Shown here: positions 1-8,996 of the stretch, in pieces | How positions within the stretch are numbered: position 1 is the stretch's first letter | Layout of the letters: each line of letters opens with the position of its first letter | Assembly (NCBI RefSeq): GCF_964026725.1 | Contig: NZ_OZ034691.1 | Coordinates: 806,001-870,000 of the forward strand | DNA length: 64,000 bases | Direction: 5' to 3' | From: Wolbachia endosymbiont (group B) of Germaria angustata | Lineage (GTDB): Bacteria; Pseudomonadota; Alphaproteobacteria; Rickettsiales; Anaplasmataceae | The notes under the pieces: generated by a model | Told to the model about the DNA's origin: nothing | Database searches by the model: none | What the model saw: only the letters and a program-made list of their open reading frames with translations | Position numbers and translations under genes: made by a program

Positions 1-331
1 TATCTCGATTTTGTTCTGCAACTTTCTTTGTAATAGGTACGACAATTTTACTTATAATCTCTGTTCCTAATGGAACAACGATTTGCTTTGCAACCTGATC
101 ACTAACAGGTTTAATAAGGTAATCTGCTATACTCTTTGCTGTATCTCCAGTCAGATTTGTTATTTTTTTTAAACTATCACCAATAATACCATAGTTTTTT
201 TGGTACATCATATCTTCATCAGCAACTTCATATCTTCCTAAATCATCATACATTCCCATTTCTTGGTGAGACAATCCATTTGCATCAGATACATATCCGT
301 ATTTATTAAGTGAATTGGAATTAGACCGCAT
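1..331 (-). CDS. Hypothetical protein, 3' end outside window
   Basis: An open frame runs from an ATG at 331 to the window edge (110 codons seen). The start is supported by an AGGGGAA ribosome-binding site just upstream. The visible part begins MRSNSNSLNKYGYVSD, is hydrophilic, and after about residue 55 becomes a regular pattern of short hydrophobic steps (IADYLIKPVSDQVAKQ, then repeated VVP and IVVP) that could be amphipathic helix or strand. I see no signal peptide. I do not recognise the family; because the C-terminus is missing no function is proposed. The good start context and lack of stops make a real gene likely. Confidence 0.6.
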   Translation of the reverse strand, partial: MRSNSNSLNKYGYVSDANGLSHQEMGMYDDLGRYEVADEDMMYQKNYGIIGDSLKKITNLTGDTAKSIADYLIKPVSDQVAKQIVVPLGTEIISKIVVPITKKVAEQNRD

Positions 332-490
332 AACATTCCCCTAATTATTTATATATACCTATTTCAGTATAAAACAACTAACAAAACATTAACTTTGAAG
401 AACTCTTCTCAATTAATACATCAATAAAGGTAAGACCATATAATTTTCTCCTTTCTTGATACTATTCTCCTCCGAACTTAGTTCACACAG

Positions 491-641
491 TTATTCAGAC
501 ACTTCTGAATTTACCACTTTATTCCACTGATCTTCATCTAAAATTTACCACCCCCAATTCCACTGCTTTTTTATATCTTGACTAGGTCTTCTCCTACAAT
601 TAGGTAATCAGTACTTTTATCTGCAATGTACCATATAACTA
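491..641 (-). pseudogene. ligA: Relic of the BRCT end of an NAD-dependent DNA ligase
   Basis: Reading the minus strand across two frameshifts gives STDYLIVGED, then KKAVELGV, then ILDEDQWNKVV, and a stop at 491-493. These blocks fall in the order and spacing of the C-terminal BRCT domain of bacterial LigA (TDYLIVGE, KxxKAxELG, ILDExxF). The frame breaks near 585 and again near 535, so it cannot be translated as one protein. No upstream adenylation or OB domain is visible. Assignment rests on recalled family motifs only; another BRCT protein is possible. Confidence 0.45.
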
Positions 642-728
642 CACCAAGCTACAAATATGACACAAGAGTTTAGATTATTTTAGTTATTCTCTTGTATAAG
701 ATACTCTTTATATCAAAAAGAGGACCAT

Positions 729-977
729 ATGAGTGAAGCAACTTTTTCTGAAAAAAATCAGCTTTCTAGAGAGGACATAGTAGAGTTAACAGAACTTATG
801 TGTCTTGAACGAAGTGAAGTAAGTGAAAGTGGAACAGGGCTATCAGAACTTATAGCTGAACAGGAACAAATACTTGAGGATTTAGGAATAGAATCAAAAG
901 AGCTTTTATGTTCTCAGCATACAGGAATATATGAGAACCTTAGTCAGCCCTATTCTACGGATCTCGAGGTTTTATAG
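729..977 (+). CDS. Small acidic hypothetical protein (82 aa)
   Basis: ATG at 729 follows AAAAAGAGGACCAT, a usable ribosome-binding site. The 82-residue product is acidic and rich in Glu, Ser and Leu (LTELMCLERSEVSESG, LIAEQEQILEDLGIE) and is predicted mostly helical. No domain is recognised. It lies between the ligase relic and about 370 bp of stop-riddled DNA, so it may be the surviving 5' part of a longer decayed gene. A real but unknown short protein and a remnant are about equally likely. Confidence 0.35.
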   Translation: MSEATFSEKNQLSREDIVELTELMCLERSEVSESGTGLSELIAEQEQILEDLGIESKELLCSQHTGIYENLSQPYSTDLEVL

Positions 978-1349
978 CAGATATATAGATTATCATTATT
1001 ATTGATACCTACTCAAGAGTTGCTATGGCAAACAGAGAAAACTGCAATTACTGCCGCTAATCTTTTTAATATATCTTTCTTTGATGGTGCTATTATCACG
1101 CATTTTGACTGATATGGGCTATGATAAACCAGAAAATCACAGCTATATTTAGGAATTGAGACAAGGCCTCATTTAGGTAAATATTGCTATGCAGACTTTT
1201 CTTGATAGCAAACATATTGCTTTTTAGAAAAATATTAGTAGCATCAAACATAGAGATTGATATTAGTTTTTCTGTCAGATTAAGTTGCGTCTAGTACAAC
1301 TGACTATGCAAATAAGCTAACAGAACTTGAGATATTTTAATTGTTAGTT
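978..1349. other. Gene-free, probably decayed DNA
   Basis: No open frame of useful size in either strand. Frame fragments such as QELLWQTEKTAITAANLF directly after the stop of the 729-977 ORF read like protein but are interrupted by several stops. This looks like a degraded continuation of a gene; family not recognised. Confidence 0.3.
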
Positions 1350-2231
1350 TTAGGGTGTATTTTCATGTTCATTGCTATGAATGGGCAGAGCTACCTCTTC
1401 GAGGTAGCTCATCGGATCACCTAAATCATGCTCTATTTCTACTTCAAACTTGAACCCTAACTTCTCGCAAAATTTGTAGAAATATTCTTTAATGATATCA
1501 AATAGATTTCTGTCATCAATTGTGTAATCTCTCAATTTTCGGGGCACAGTAAGTAACAATTTGCTATCTTTATATATCACATCATCTTTCCCATCTTGAG
1601 ATTCAAGTGTGAACTCTAGTGAGAACGATATATCACATACTCTGGCTTCTTCTCCCAACACTTGAATAGGTATCATTGAAGTATCACATCTGACTCCCAC
1701 AGAATCTGAATTTTTTTCACAGTCAATTAGTACCCTTCTACAAACGTTACTACTATTAACATCCATATGTAATTTATGTTTGCTATTAAGTGCTTCAATA
1801 AATGGTGCATATATAAACTCATATCCTGCTTGATTATAATTGGTAACCAATTCCTCTAAGATAGAGTCACTTGGAACTTGAGCTTCAGCATATTCAAATA
1901 TTTCCTTAAAAACTTCTTTTGCAAATTGGCGATATTTCTTCTTTCCATTTCCGTCATTTCCAATTAAACCAGCATGTCTTTTATATAATTGATTAATAAA
2001 AGCTTGATCTATATCCTTTTTGTTGATAATAAACTTCATTCTTGGAAAATCTAAGTGCATCTGCTCACCAATGTTTGCTGACTTATTGGTTTTATCAGCC
2101 CTTAACTTGCTAAAATCAAACTTTTCCGCTGTAGCCTTTAGCGTAACTACTGGATTTTCCTTTTTTTTTCCTGTATAGAGTTGTTCATTGTTAATACTTT
2201 GATATGAATTGCCGATAGTATAATAATACAT
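1350..2231 (-). CDS. Hypothetical protein, start uncertain
   Basis: A long open frame of up to 293 codons from ATG 2231; the frame stays open further upstream to 2411 but that would overlap recG and lacks a ribosome-binding site. The body (from NPVVTLKATAEKF on) is well-formed, with alternating charged helices and a beta-rich C-terminal half ending in SNEHENTP. No domain recognised and no membrane segment in the body. A good promoter overlaps codons 1-3, so ATG 2231 is unlikely to be the real start. A better ATG at 2188 is one base out of frame, separated by an A9 tract; ATG 2063, preceded by GGTGAG, is an in-frame fallback. Divergent from recG. Confidence 0.55.
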   Translation of the reverse strand: MYYYTIGNSYQSINNEQLYTGKKKENPVVTLKATAEKFDFSKLRADKTNKSANIGEQMHLDFPRMKFIINKKDIDQAFINQLYKRHAGLIGNDGNGKKKYRQFAKEVFKEIFEYAEAQVPSDSILEELVTNYNQAGYEFIYAPFIEALNSKHKLHMDVNSSNVCRRVLIDCEKNSDSVGVRCDTSMIPIQVLGEEARVCDISFSLEFTLESQDGKDDVIYKDSKLLLTVPRKLRDYTIDDRNLFDIIKEYFYKFCEKLGFKFEVEIEHDLGDPMSYLEEVALPIHSNEHENTP

Positions 2232-2251
2232 AAAAATAGTTAATATGTCAA
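2223..2251 (-). promoter_or_regulatory. Sigma-70-type promoter for the 1350-2231 gene
   Basis: On the minus strand a perfect TTGACA at 2251-2246 is followed after exactly 17 bases by TATTAT at 2228-2223. Consensus boxes with optimal spacing are rare by chance even in AT-rich DNA. Transcription would begin near 2216, inside the nominal reading frame, which argues for a start codon downstream. Confidence 0.6.
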
Positions 2252-2332
2252 TAATATACTTAACATAGACAGTCATAATAGGGTGACAGGATTTTAGTAA
2301 GGCTCTATTATGAATAAACGGTTTTACACAGT

Positions 2333-4372
2333 ATGAATGTTGATGAGCAGTCAAGTGTGCTGACTTTTCTAAATAGTAAAATTGAGAATATACCAAGGTT
2401 TCATTCCGCAATATTGCCTAAACTTTGCGGTGGAGACAGAGTAATGGACTTGCTGTTTTATAGGCCGCTCAGTTATGTGGATAGAAGTAAATCACTACCT
2501 GATGCTCAGGTGGGAGAATTTACAACTTTTGTGGCAAAAGTGTATGAGCACCAGCGCCCCACTGTTAGAGGTAGGCCATATAAAATAATCGTTGAAAGTG
2601 AAAGTCAGTATTTATTTATAGTTTTTTTTAATTACTCAGTTAAATATTTGTATAAATTATTTCCAGTTGGAACAGATATAGTAATCAGTGGTAAACTTGA
2701 AAAGTTTGCCGAACATTGGCAAATTACTCACCCAGATTATATGTTATCTGATATCAATCAATTTAAAGAAATAGCCTGCATAGAGCCAATTTACCAATTA
2801 TGTCGCGGTATTACTAACAAGAGCATTAGAAACATAATAAGTTCTAATCTAAAAGATTTGCCTGATTTGCCAGAGTGGATAGATGAAACATTAATCAAGC
2901 AAAAGAAATGGCTGAATTGGAAAGAAAGCATCATAAGATTGCACAGACCGAGCTCACTCGCAGAAGCAGAAGTTTACAGAGAAAGACTTGCTTATGATGA
3001 GCTATTTGCGTACCAGTTGGCACTAAAGCTTGCAAGGGAAAATCATGTAAAAAAAGAGGGAAAAGAATTTATAATATTGAGTAAATACAAAGAGCAGGTC
3101 TTAAATGAATTACCGTTCCAATTAACAAATGATCAAATTCGAGCGATAGATGAAATCTCAGAAAGACAAAAATCCAGATACCGTATGGTAAGTCTGCTGC
3201 AAGGTGACGTTGGGAGTGGCAAAACTGTAGTTGCACTCTTTGCGATGCTAAATGTGGTAGAAAATAACATGCAAGCAGCTTTAATGGCACCAACCACTAT
3301 CTTAGCGGAGCAACATTATAATTGGATCGAAGAAACTCTATCTTGTACTGATATAAAAGTTGCTTTGCTTACCGGTAAAACTGCGCGCAAGGAAAGAAAG
3401 ATTATTATGAACGAACTTGCAAGTGGTATTTTAAATATAGTAATTGGTACTCATGCATTATTTCAAGCCAACGTTACATTTAAAAATTTAGGACTCGCAG
3501 TCATAGACGAACAACAGCGATTTGGAGTGATGCAGAGGAATCGGTTGGTAGGAAAAGGAGAAAATACCGATATACTTTTTGTTACTGCAACTCCCATTCC
3601 AAGAACCTTGCAGCAAGCTATGTATGGTGATGTTGAATGTTCTATTTTAAGGGAAAAACCAAAATCTAGATTGCCAATAAAAACCGTTATTATGAACGTT
3701 AAAAAAGTATCAGATATTATTCAAAGACTGAAAGATGCTATAAATAGAGGCGAAAAAGCATATTGGATTTGTCCATATATAGAAGAAAACGAAGAACTCA
3801 ATATTGCCGCAGCAGAAATGCGCTTTCAGGAACTAAAAAAGACATTTTTTGATAGAGTTGGAATAATACATGGAAAACTAACTCAAGAGCAGAAAGATCA
3901 AGTGATGTTTTCCTTCAAGAGGAATGAATTTTCTCTGCTTGTTGCAACCACTGTGATAGAAGTTGGCATAGATGTACCAGATGCAACTATTATGATTATA
4001 GAGAATGCAGAGCAGTTCGGGTTATCGCAATTACATCAGTTAAGAGGTAGAGTAGGACGAGGAAATAAACCGTCTTTTTGTGTACTGTTATATGACAATC
4101 TCAGTAAAAGTTCGTATTCAAAGTTAAAGATTATGTGTGAGTCACAAGATGGATTTTATATTGCTGAAAAGGATATGATGCTGAGGGGTAGCGGAGATAT
4201 TCTAGGCACAAAACAATCAGGGTGCATGGAGTTTAAATTTGCTGATTTATATGAGGACAGAGAATTGCTCAACCTTGCATATAATAGTGCAAAAGGTACA
4301 ATAGCTAATTTTGAATTACTGCTTGATATATTTGAATATAGAAGTAGACTACATTTTTCAAAATTTCAGTAA
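2333..4372 (+). CDS. recG: ATP-dependent DNA helicase RecG
   Basis: RecG is a monomeric superfamily 2 DNA translocase that remodels stalled replication forks and branch-migrates Holliday junctions. The 679-residue length is normal. An N-terminal OB-fold wedge domain (about residues 20-150) precedes the helicase core: Walker A GDVGSGKT at 291-298, the DExx box DEQQ at 392-395 (DEQH is usual, so the last residue is changed), TATPIPRT shortly after, and the motif V/VI region TTVIEVGIDVPDA with QLRGRVGR. The C-terminal RecG wedge-contact block DMMLRGSGDILGTKQSG is present. ATG 2333 has no strong ribosome-binding site; a 9-codon mini-ORF starting at 2310 ends overlapping it and could feed ribosomes to it. 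Transcribed away from the 1350-2231 gene. Confidence 0.95.
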   Translation: MNVDEQSSVLTFLNSKIENIPRFHSAILPKLCGGDRVMDLLFYRPLSYVDRSKSLPDAQVGEFTTFVAKVYEHQRPTVRGRPYKIIVESESQYLFIVFFNYSVKYLYKLFPVGTDIVISGKLEKFAEHWQITHPDYMLSDINQFKEIACIEPIYQLCRGITNKSIRNIISSNLKDLPDLPEWIDETLIKQKKWLNWKESIIRLHRPSSLAEAEVYRERLAYDELFAYQLALKLARENHVKKEGKEFIILSKYKEQVLNELPFQLTNDQIRAIDEISERQKSRYRMVSLLQGDVGSGKTVVALFAMLNVVENNMQAALMAPTTILAEQHYNWIEETLSCTDIKVALLTGKTARKERKIIMNELASGILNIVIGTHALFQANVTFKNLGLAVIDEQQRFGVMQRNRLVGKGENTDILFVTATPIPRTLQQAMYGDVECSILREKPKSRLPIKTVIMNVKKVSDIIQRLKDAINRGEKAYWICPYIEENEELNIAAAEMRFQELKKTFFDRVGIIHGKLTQEQKDQVMFSFKRNEFSLLVATTVIEVGIDVPDATIMIIENAEQFGLSQLHQLRGRVGRGNKPSFCVLLYDNLSKSSYSKLKIMCESQDGFYIAEKDMMLRGSGDILGTKQSGCMEFKFADLYEDRELLNLAYNSAKGTIANFELLLDIFEYRSRLHFSKFQ

Positions 4373-4903
4373 TCTTCCAAGCCATAACCTTCATGAGTAG
4401 AAATTCCTTGACAGACGGAAGTATTTAACAAACCATATGCGTCAAGTTAAGGAAAAATAAGAGTGAAGAAGAAGTTTTTACCATAAGAATAAATTGTGCA
4501 GAGTTAATAGCAGGCCCTGTAAACAAAATGTTAGCAGGTCAAATTAATCAAGGGCAGGAAGTATAAAAATGGAAAAAAAGCGGTAACTTAGCCTAATGAC
4601 AATAAAGATATATATAGAAGGTACCGTTTTAAAGAGCACAAAAGGAATACACAGTAAAAGCGAGAAGAAGTTGAGAGCATGTATGGAAGCAGTGTGGAGA
4701 AATGGCTGCCAATGATCAAAAATTTACTGCAATTACAGAAGTATACACAAGAGGTTTAAAAGGTGATGCAAAAAGGGAATTTTGGCAAAATGACTTAAGT
4801 ATGCACAACAAGATCCAGATTTGCATAATTGATGATCAGATGTCATTCATGCTCAGCCTATATATAGAAAAAATTCTCAAGCTCAAGAGGGCTTAGGGTG
4901 AAA
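4373..4903. other. Decayed intergenic stretch with frame fragments
   Basis: About 530 bp with no gene I can defend. Short plus-strand pieces look protein-like (SEEEVFTIRINCAEL near 4460; YIEGTVLKSTKG near 4615) but all are cut by stops and shifts. A 64-codon ORF at 4702-4896 lies here; its reading frame differs from the adjacent fragments and it has no clear ribosome-binding site. I read the stretch as one or two eroded genes of unknown family. Confidence 0.35.
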
Positions 4904-5071
4904 CTAAAATTCATGGACTTGTTGACGCACGTAATTAATTTCTTTTTTTAAGTTAATTAATGTTAACAAGCCACGTCTGCCTGTAATCAGGTTAATACCA
5001 AAATATAATGTAAGAGAAGAAATGGGCAGTGCTATGGTTAAATACAACAATTTTTGTTTCTTTCTAACCAT
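4904..5071 (-). pseudogene. Truncated FtsB/DivIC-like septum initiator
   Basis: From ATG 5071 the product is only 55 residues: MVRKKQK, one transmembrane helix (LLYLTIALPISSLTLYFGI), the linker NLITGRRGLL and the first turns of a coiled coil (INLKKEINYVRQQ) ending at VHEF. This order, short cytoplasmic tail, single TM, GxxGLL and leucine-zipper start, is that of FtsB-type proteins, which bridge FtsL and FtsQ in the divisome and are normally about 90-110 residues. The C-terminal half of the coiled coil and the globular tail are missing and no other frame restores them. The frame is open to a further start at 5107. It is probably a remnant, though a short functional form cannot be excluded. Confidence 0.5.
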
Positions 5072-5115
5072 GCTTCCATATGAAAAACATATGACATAAA
5101 AAGGCAAACAAAAAG

Positions 5116-5244
5116 CTAAGAACCTTGACGCGCTTTACATCTTGGCTTTACCTTATTTATAATATAAACTTTACCACCCCTTTTCACAACTTTACAATTT
5201 TTATCTCTGTTACGATGAGATTTTAGTGACCCTTTAACTTTCAT
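5116..5244 (-). CDS. rpmJ: 50S ribosomal protein L36
   Basis: A 42-codon gene read from ATG 5244. The product begins [20 protein letters not shown] and continues with [20 protein letters not shown] then GS, which is the bacterial L36 pattern of a very basic short protein with paired zinc-site-like residues; here only two Cys (17 and 36) remain, as in zinc-independent L36 forms. It binds 23S rRNA in the large subunit. It sits between the ftsB-like remnant and ppsR on the same strand, about 70 bp from ppsR. Assignment is by whole-protein resemblance. Confidence 0.9.
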   Translation of the reverse strand: MKVKGSLKSHRNRDKNCKVVKRGGKVYIINKVKPRCKARQGS

Positions 5245-5313
5245 ATCTATAGTAAGAATAGAATTACCTTACATTATGATCACTGACAGAGAGTTAGTCA
5301 ATTGATAAATTTT

Positions 5314-6132
5314 TCACATTTTATTAAAATATTGTATAATTGTTGCTGATACTTCTTCGATCGACCTTTGCGTAACATCAATAATTGGCCAGTTATTTTG
5401 CTTAAAGAACTCCTCCGCTTCTTTAATTTCCTTTTCTACTTTTCTAGGGTCAGCATATATATTATTACCTTCATTATTAATTGAAGTCAGTCTATTTTTG
5501 CGTATTTCTATTAGCCTTCTTACTTCTATTGTTACTCCTATAGTCAGTTTATTTTTTAATTTTGCTAAGTCGACGTAAAAGGGTATCTCGCTAACAAAAG
5601 GAACATTTGCAACTTTATAGCCTCGGTAAGCTAAATACATACTGGTGGGAGATTTTGATGTGCGTGAAACTCCAACCAAAATTATATCGGCTTTATCAAT
5701 ATCTTGAATATTTTGTCCATCATCATGATTAATGGTATAGTTTATTGCCTCAATGCGCTGAAAATATTCGTTATTTATTTCAGTATATAGGTCAAGTTTT
5801 TCATCTTTTTCAATTTCAAGATAGGATGAAATTTCTCTAATAATATGTGATAATATTGCTCTATATGGAATTTTTAACTTGATACAATTATCTTTTAGAT
5901 ATTTTCTGAGTCCATCATCAGTAATAGTACATATAACAAAGTTATGCTCATCACTTTTTCTATTAATTTCCTCTAAAATTTTGTCAATCTGCTCTTCTCC
6001 TTTTACGAAAGACCAAACATATTCGATCGTTTCTACAGAACGAAAGTGTTTCAGAGCTGATTTTGCAACTGATATAACAGTTTCACCACTTGAATCTGAC
6101 ACTAAGTGTAGGTTAAGCTTTTTAAGGGTCAT
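5314..6132 (-). CDS. ppsR: PPDK regulatory kinase/pyrophosphorylase (DUF299)
   Basis: Members of this family regulate pyruvate phosphate dikinase (or PEP synthase) by ADP-dependent phosphorylation and phosphate-dependent dephosphorylation. The 272-residue product from ATG 6132 begins [18 protein letters not shown], the family N-terminus, and contains the P-loop [11 protein letters not shown] about residue 147, followed by the family blocks [10 protein letters not shown] and EIRKNRL. The C-terminal [10 protein letters not shown] is also typical. The frame is open to a TTG at 6162, but ATG 6132 matches the family start better. In this context it would control the PEP/pyruvate step of carbon metabolism. 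It is the last gene before the divergent ccmC. Confidence 0.9.
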   Translation of the reverse strand: MTLKKLNLHLVSDSSGETVISVAKSALKHFRSVETIEYVWSFVKGEEQIDKILEEINRKSDEHNFVICTITDDGLRKYLKDNCIKLKIPYRAILSHIIREISSYLEIEKDEKLDLYTEINNEYFQRIEAINYTINHDDGQNIQDIDKADIILVGVSRTSKSPTSMYLAYRGYKVANVPFVSEIPFYVDLAKLKNKLTIGVTIEVRRLIEIRKNRLTSINNEGNNIYADPRKVEKEIKEAEEFFKQNNWPIIDVTQRSIEEVSATIIQYFNKM

Positions 6133-6275
6133 CAACGTTATACTAAAAATAATAGCAAGCAATCTGCTACTGAAATTGTGCTAATCTATTATACTACGTA
6201 AATATAGAAAAACTATCTTGTTGATAAAACTCAAACTAATTGATAAATTCTTAACACAATTATTCTCAAAAACGA

Positions 6276-6986
6276 ATGTTTTTATTAAAGCCTACAAATT
6301 TCTCCCATTTTTCTAAGAAAGCCCTGCCTTGGCTTGGGGTTATTTGTCTTGCATATTTTTTAATTGGAATGTTCTTAGCATTATTCTTCTCCCCAGGAGA
6401 TTATAAACAAGGAGAAATCGTACGAATTATGTATCTTCATGTGCCTTCTGCATGGCTTGCTCTTGGAATATACGGACTCATTGCATCACTTAGTTTTATT
6501 TCATTGGTATGGAACAATAGTATTGCCAGTGTCTTGGCACATGCTGCTGCTCCTGCAGGGACAGTCTTTTCGGCAATATGCTTAATCACAGGTAGCGTCT
6601 GGGGAAAAGGAACATGGGGTACTTGGTGGGTATGGGATGCAAGGCTTACTTCAATGCTGATTTTGTTTTTTCTGTATGTTGGTTATCTTTCATTGTGGAG
6701 TGCTTTTGATAATCAAGCAAGAGCAGAGAAATCATCAGCAGTATTTGCCATTTTTAGTGCTATAAATATTCCCATAGTAAAATTTTCTGTGAATTTATGG
6801 TCTACTCTTCATCAGCCAGCAAGTATTTTTAGAAAAGGTGGAGTAGCAATAGAAGGTTCTTTACTGCTGCCACTCATTGCAATGTTTATATTTTGTGCAA
6901 CATTCTTTTTAGTAGTGTGGATACTTAATGCCCTTCATTTAATTAATTTGCAGAAGATAAAGAGAGAAATCAGCATGCGATATTAG
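6276..6986 (+). CDS. ccmC: Heme exporter protein CcmC
   Basis: CcmC is the inner-membrane protein that loads heme onto CcmE for cytochrome c maturation. Its 236 residues form six hydrophobic helices. The heme-handling signature is intact: YLHVPSAW with His55, a second conserved His near 89 (LAHAAAP), the tryptophan-rich loop WGTWWVWD at 114-121, and a C-terminal WSTLHQP with the third His. Length is normal. No ribosome-binding site is obvious before ATG 6276. The remaining ccm genes are not in this window, consistent with the scattered ccm genes of Rickettsiales. The intergenic space with ppsR would hold divergent promoters. Confidence 0.93.
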   Translation: MFLLKPTNFSHFSKKALPWLGVICLAYFLIGMFLALFFSPGDYKQGEIVRIMYLHVPSAWLALGIYGLIASLSFISLVWNNSIASVLAHAAAPAGTVFSAICLITGSVWGKGTWGTWWVWDARLTSMLILFFLYVGYLSLWSAFDNQARAEKSSAVFAIFSAINIPIVKFSVNLWSTLHQPASIFRKGGVAIEGSLLLPLIAMFIFCATFFLVVWILNALHLINLQKIKREISMRY

Positions 6987-7373
6987 GCATATAGTTCCAG
7001 AGTGTAATGTTGTGAACAGCGACAGAGATTAAAATGTAGAGCAATCATCCATTGGCAAGTTCCAGAACTAATTACGTACAAACCACACTTCAAGATTATA
7101 GTGATTAATCACATGCAAGTAGAAGAATCATGATTCTCTAGTGAATAAAGATGTGCTCTATGTAAAGCTGGTGAAGATAAGATAGAAATTGAAAGAAAAT
7201 CTAATTATTGGTTATTATGCTATATTTATAATGCAAGTTATTAAATTTTTAATTACTTTAGCTTATAATAATTTCTGAATTAACCTGAGATTTCTTGAAC
7301 TGTGGTTTCTTTATATTCAGGTAGATACTTATACTTTTATGTAATCCCAGTTTTGACTGTAGAGGAGGTTCCT
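6987..7373. other. Intergenic region, no gene seen
   Basis: About 390 bp without a credible ORF or RNA gene. The last 150 bp are very AT-rich (TTATTATGCTATATTTATAATG near 7210) and probably carry the promoter of the following gene. Nothing else recognised. Confidence 0.4.
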
Positions 7374-8417
7374 ATGTCAAAAAACACCTATAGTGACCAA
7401 ATTAATAATAGTTATTTATATAACAACAAACTTTTTTATGGTAAAGAAGGTATAGACGAGATGACTGAGGGTGAAACTACGACTGAGAAGCGATTTACAA
7501 ATCCAGTTCCAATAGTAATAGAAGCTTTTGAACTCGCAGAAAAGGAACTTACGAAATGCGCAGAGGAGGTTAAGCGAGCAAAAGCAGAGACTGAGTGGTA
7601 TAAAAAAATAGCTGAAGAATGTAAAAAAGGAAGTGGTACGGGCGAACCTGTTACCGATGAAGGAGAGAATGAAAATGGAGAAATTACATCTCGAAAAGTA
7701 ACCTCAGATTGTTCCAAGTATGAAAATTGTGGGCCGTATTCTCATTTTTATAAAGTTGATAATAAGATAGGTTGTCAAGGTTTTAGTGCATCTGATTTAC
7801 TAAAGGAATTATATCCTGAGATGTACAGTAATCCTAAGATTGCAAAATATATAGAAGAGGGAGCAAATGGTAATTATGGTGCAGTAAATTTTAAATTTGC
7901 CTTCACAGAGGATCTTAATTCAATATCCTGGCTTGGTAATATAGAATGTGAAAAATGTGTGGATGATCAAAGAGAGTTAGCGTGTCAAGAAGAAGAGATT
8001 AAGAGTTTCTGTTACCCGAACGTTTACCGTAGTAATCCAGAATTCAACAAGAGCTTTTTTTCCAGAAGAGCATGTCCTAATCTCTTTAGAGAGTCCAGTG
8101 AAACAAGTGTTGTAAAAGCAAAACAAGTTGCACCATTGATACTTGTTAATACCTTAGGACAAATGATAGATAAAGAAGGTAATAACAATAAAGTATACTA
8201 TGATGCATTGAAGCGTTATCTAAATGATGATGGTAAAATCAAGGATTGTGGAGACAATCAAAAGTGTAAGGATTATATTCCAATTATGGAGAAAGTTGCA
8301 TGGAATAGTGATAAGGAAGTACTATTAAAAACTGCTGTTAATAATACACAAGAAGCAAATCCTTACTATTATGGAAATGAGGATAATTCTACTTACGTTG
8401 AATTTGGTTCTATATAA
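7374..8417 (+). CDS. Cys-rich hypothetical protein
   Basis: ATG 7374 is chosen because a strong GAGGAGG ribosome-binding site precedes it; the frame is open from 7302 but that start has none. The 347-residue product has an N-terminal Glu/Lys-rich helical stretch (about residues 25-95, with AELAEKELTKC-like coiled-coil character), then a globular part with many Cys, including CxxxxxC pairs (DCSKYENC, ECEKCVDD, DCGDNQKC). There is no signal peptide or membrane helix that I can see, which is odd for so many Cys; they could bind metal. No family recognised. Base composition matches the neighbours. Isolated, with long gaps on both sides. Confidence 0.65.
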   Translation: MSKNTYSDQINNSYLYNNKLFYGKEGIDEMTEGETTTEKRFTNPVPIVIEAFELAEKELTKCAEEVKRAKAETEWYKKIAEECKKGSGTGEPVTDEGENENGEITSRKVTSDCSKYENCGPYSHFYKVDNKIGCQGFSASDLLKELYPEMYSNPKIAKYIEEGANGNYGAVNFKFAFTEDLNSISWLGNIECEKCVDDQRELACQEEEIKSFCYPNVYRSNPEFNKSFFSRRACPNLFRESSETSVVKAKQVAPLILVNTLGQMIDKEGNNNKVYYDALKRYLNDDGKIKDCGDNQKCKDYIPIMEKVAWNSDKEVLLKTAVNNTQEANPYYYGNEDNSTYVEFGSI

Positions 8418-8996
8418 GGCTGAATTTGTCTAATTTTTTCTACACTAGACACAATGTAGTCGTATCTGAACAAATACATAACCTATATAAAGAGGACGTA
8501 GGTACCATCTGTCCTTTTAAGGCATTTATGTCAATGATATGCGTAATCCATGATTTTAAACATGATGATCCTCCTAAGTAATATAAAAAAACTCAGAAAA
8601 ATGTATATAGCTATGATAGAAGTTATCTATACATAAGTACAATATACTTTAACTAGAGGTTATAAATTAATGAAGTTGAAAAGTCTGCAGACGAAGATAG
8701 ATTTAGAGCTCTAGAATATCTTCACTATCAAAATAACAAAGCTGTCAAAATTTGTCAAGTAATTTTTATCGCAACTGTACAAACATTTCACAGGACAAAT
8801 TTAAAATGCTGTAAAATGGTGTCTGTTCAGACGTATGTGAAACCAGTGCTTCTTTTCATCCTACTTCTATGCGGCTAAACCTTTTTCATAATCTCCTATC
8901 TATCATTTCTTAAACCACTCCCCTGAACGGATACAATTAAATACATTTTTAACATTTTTATAGAAAACTATTAGTATAGATTTGTATGCTGCCCTC
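8418..8996. repeat. Partial copy of a degenerate repeat element
   Basis: No gene. A block near 8684-8735 (AAGTCTGCAGACGAAGATAG, then GAGCTCTAGAATATCTTC) matches, with scattered changes, the block near 60718-60765 inside the terminal-repeat element at 60151-60995. The stretch ends with CCTGAACGGATAC at 8925-8937, which corresponds to the terminal repeat of that element (GTATCCGTTCAG reversed). It therefore looks like an eroded second copy whose right end lies at about 8937. An inverted match GTATCCGTTCAGG lies at 10448-10460, on the other side of the secretin gene. Confidence 0.45.

Noticed and set aside
4702..4896. 64-codon ORF in the decayed region after recG
   Set aside because: No ribosome-binding site, no domain, and surrounding frame fragments suggest debris.
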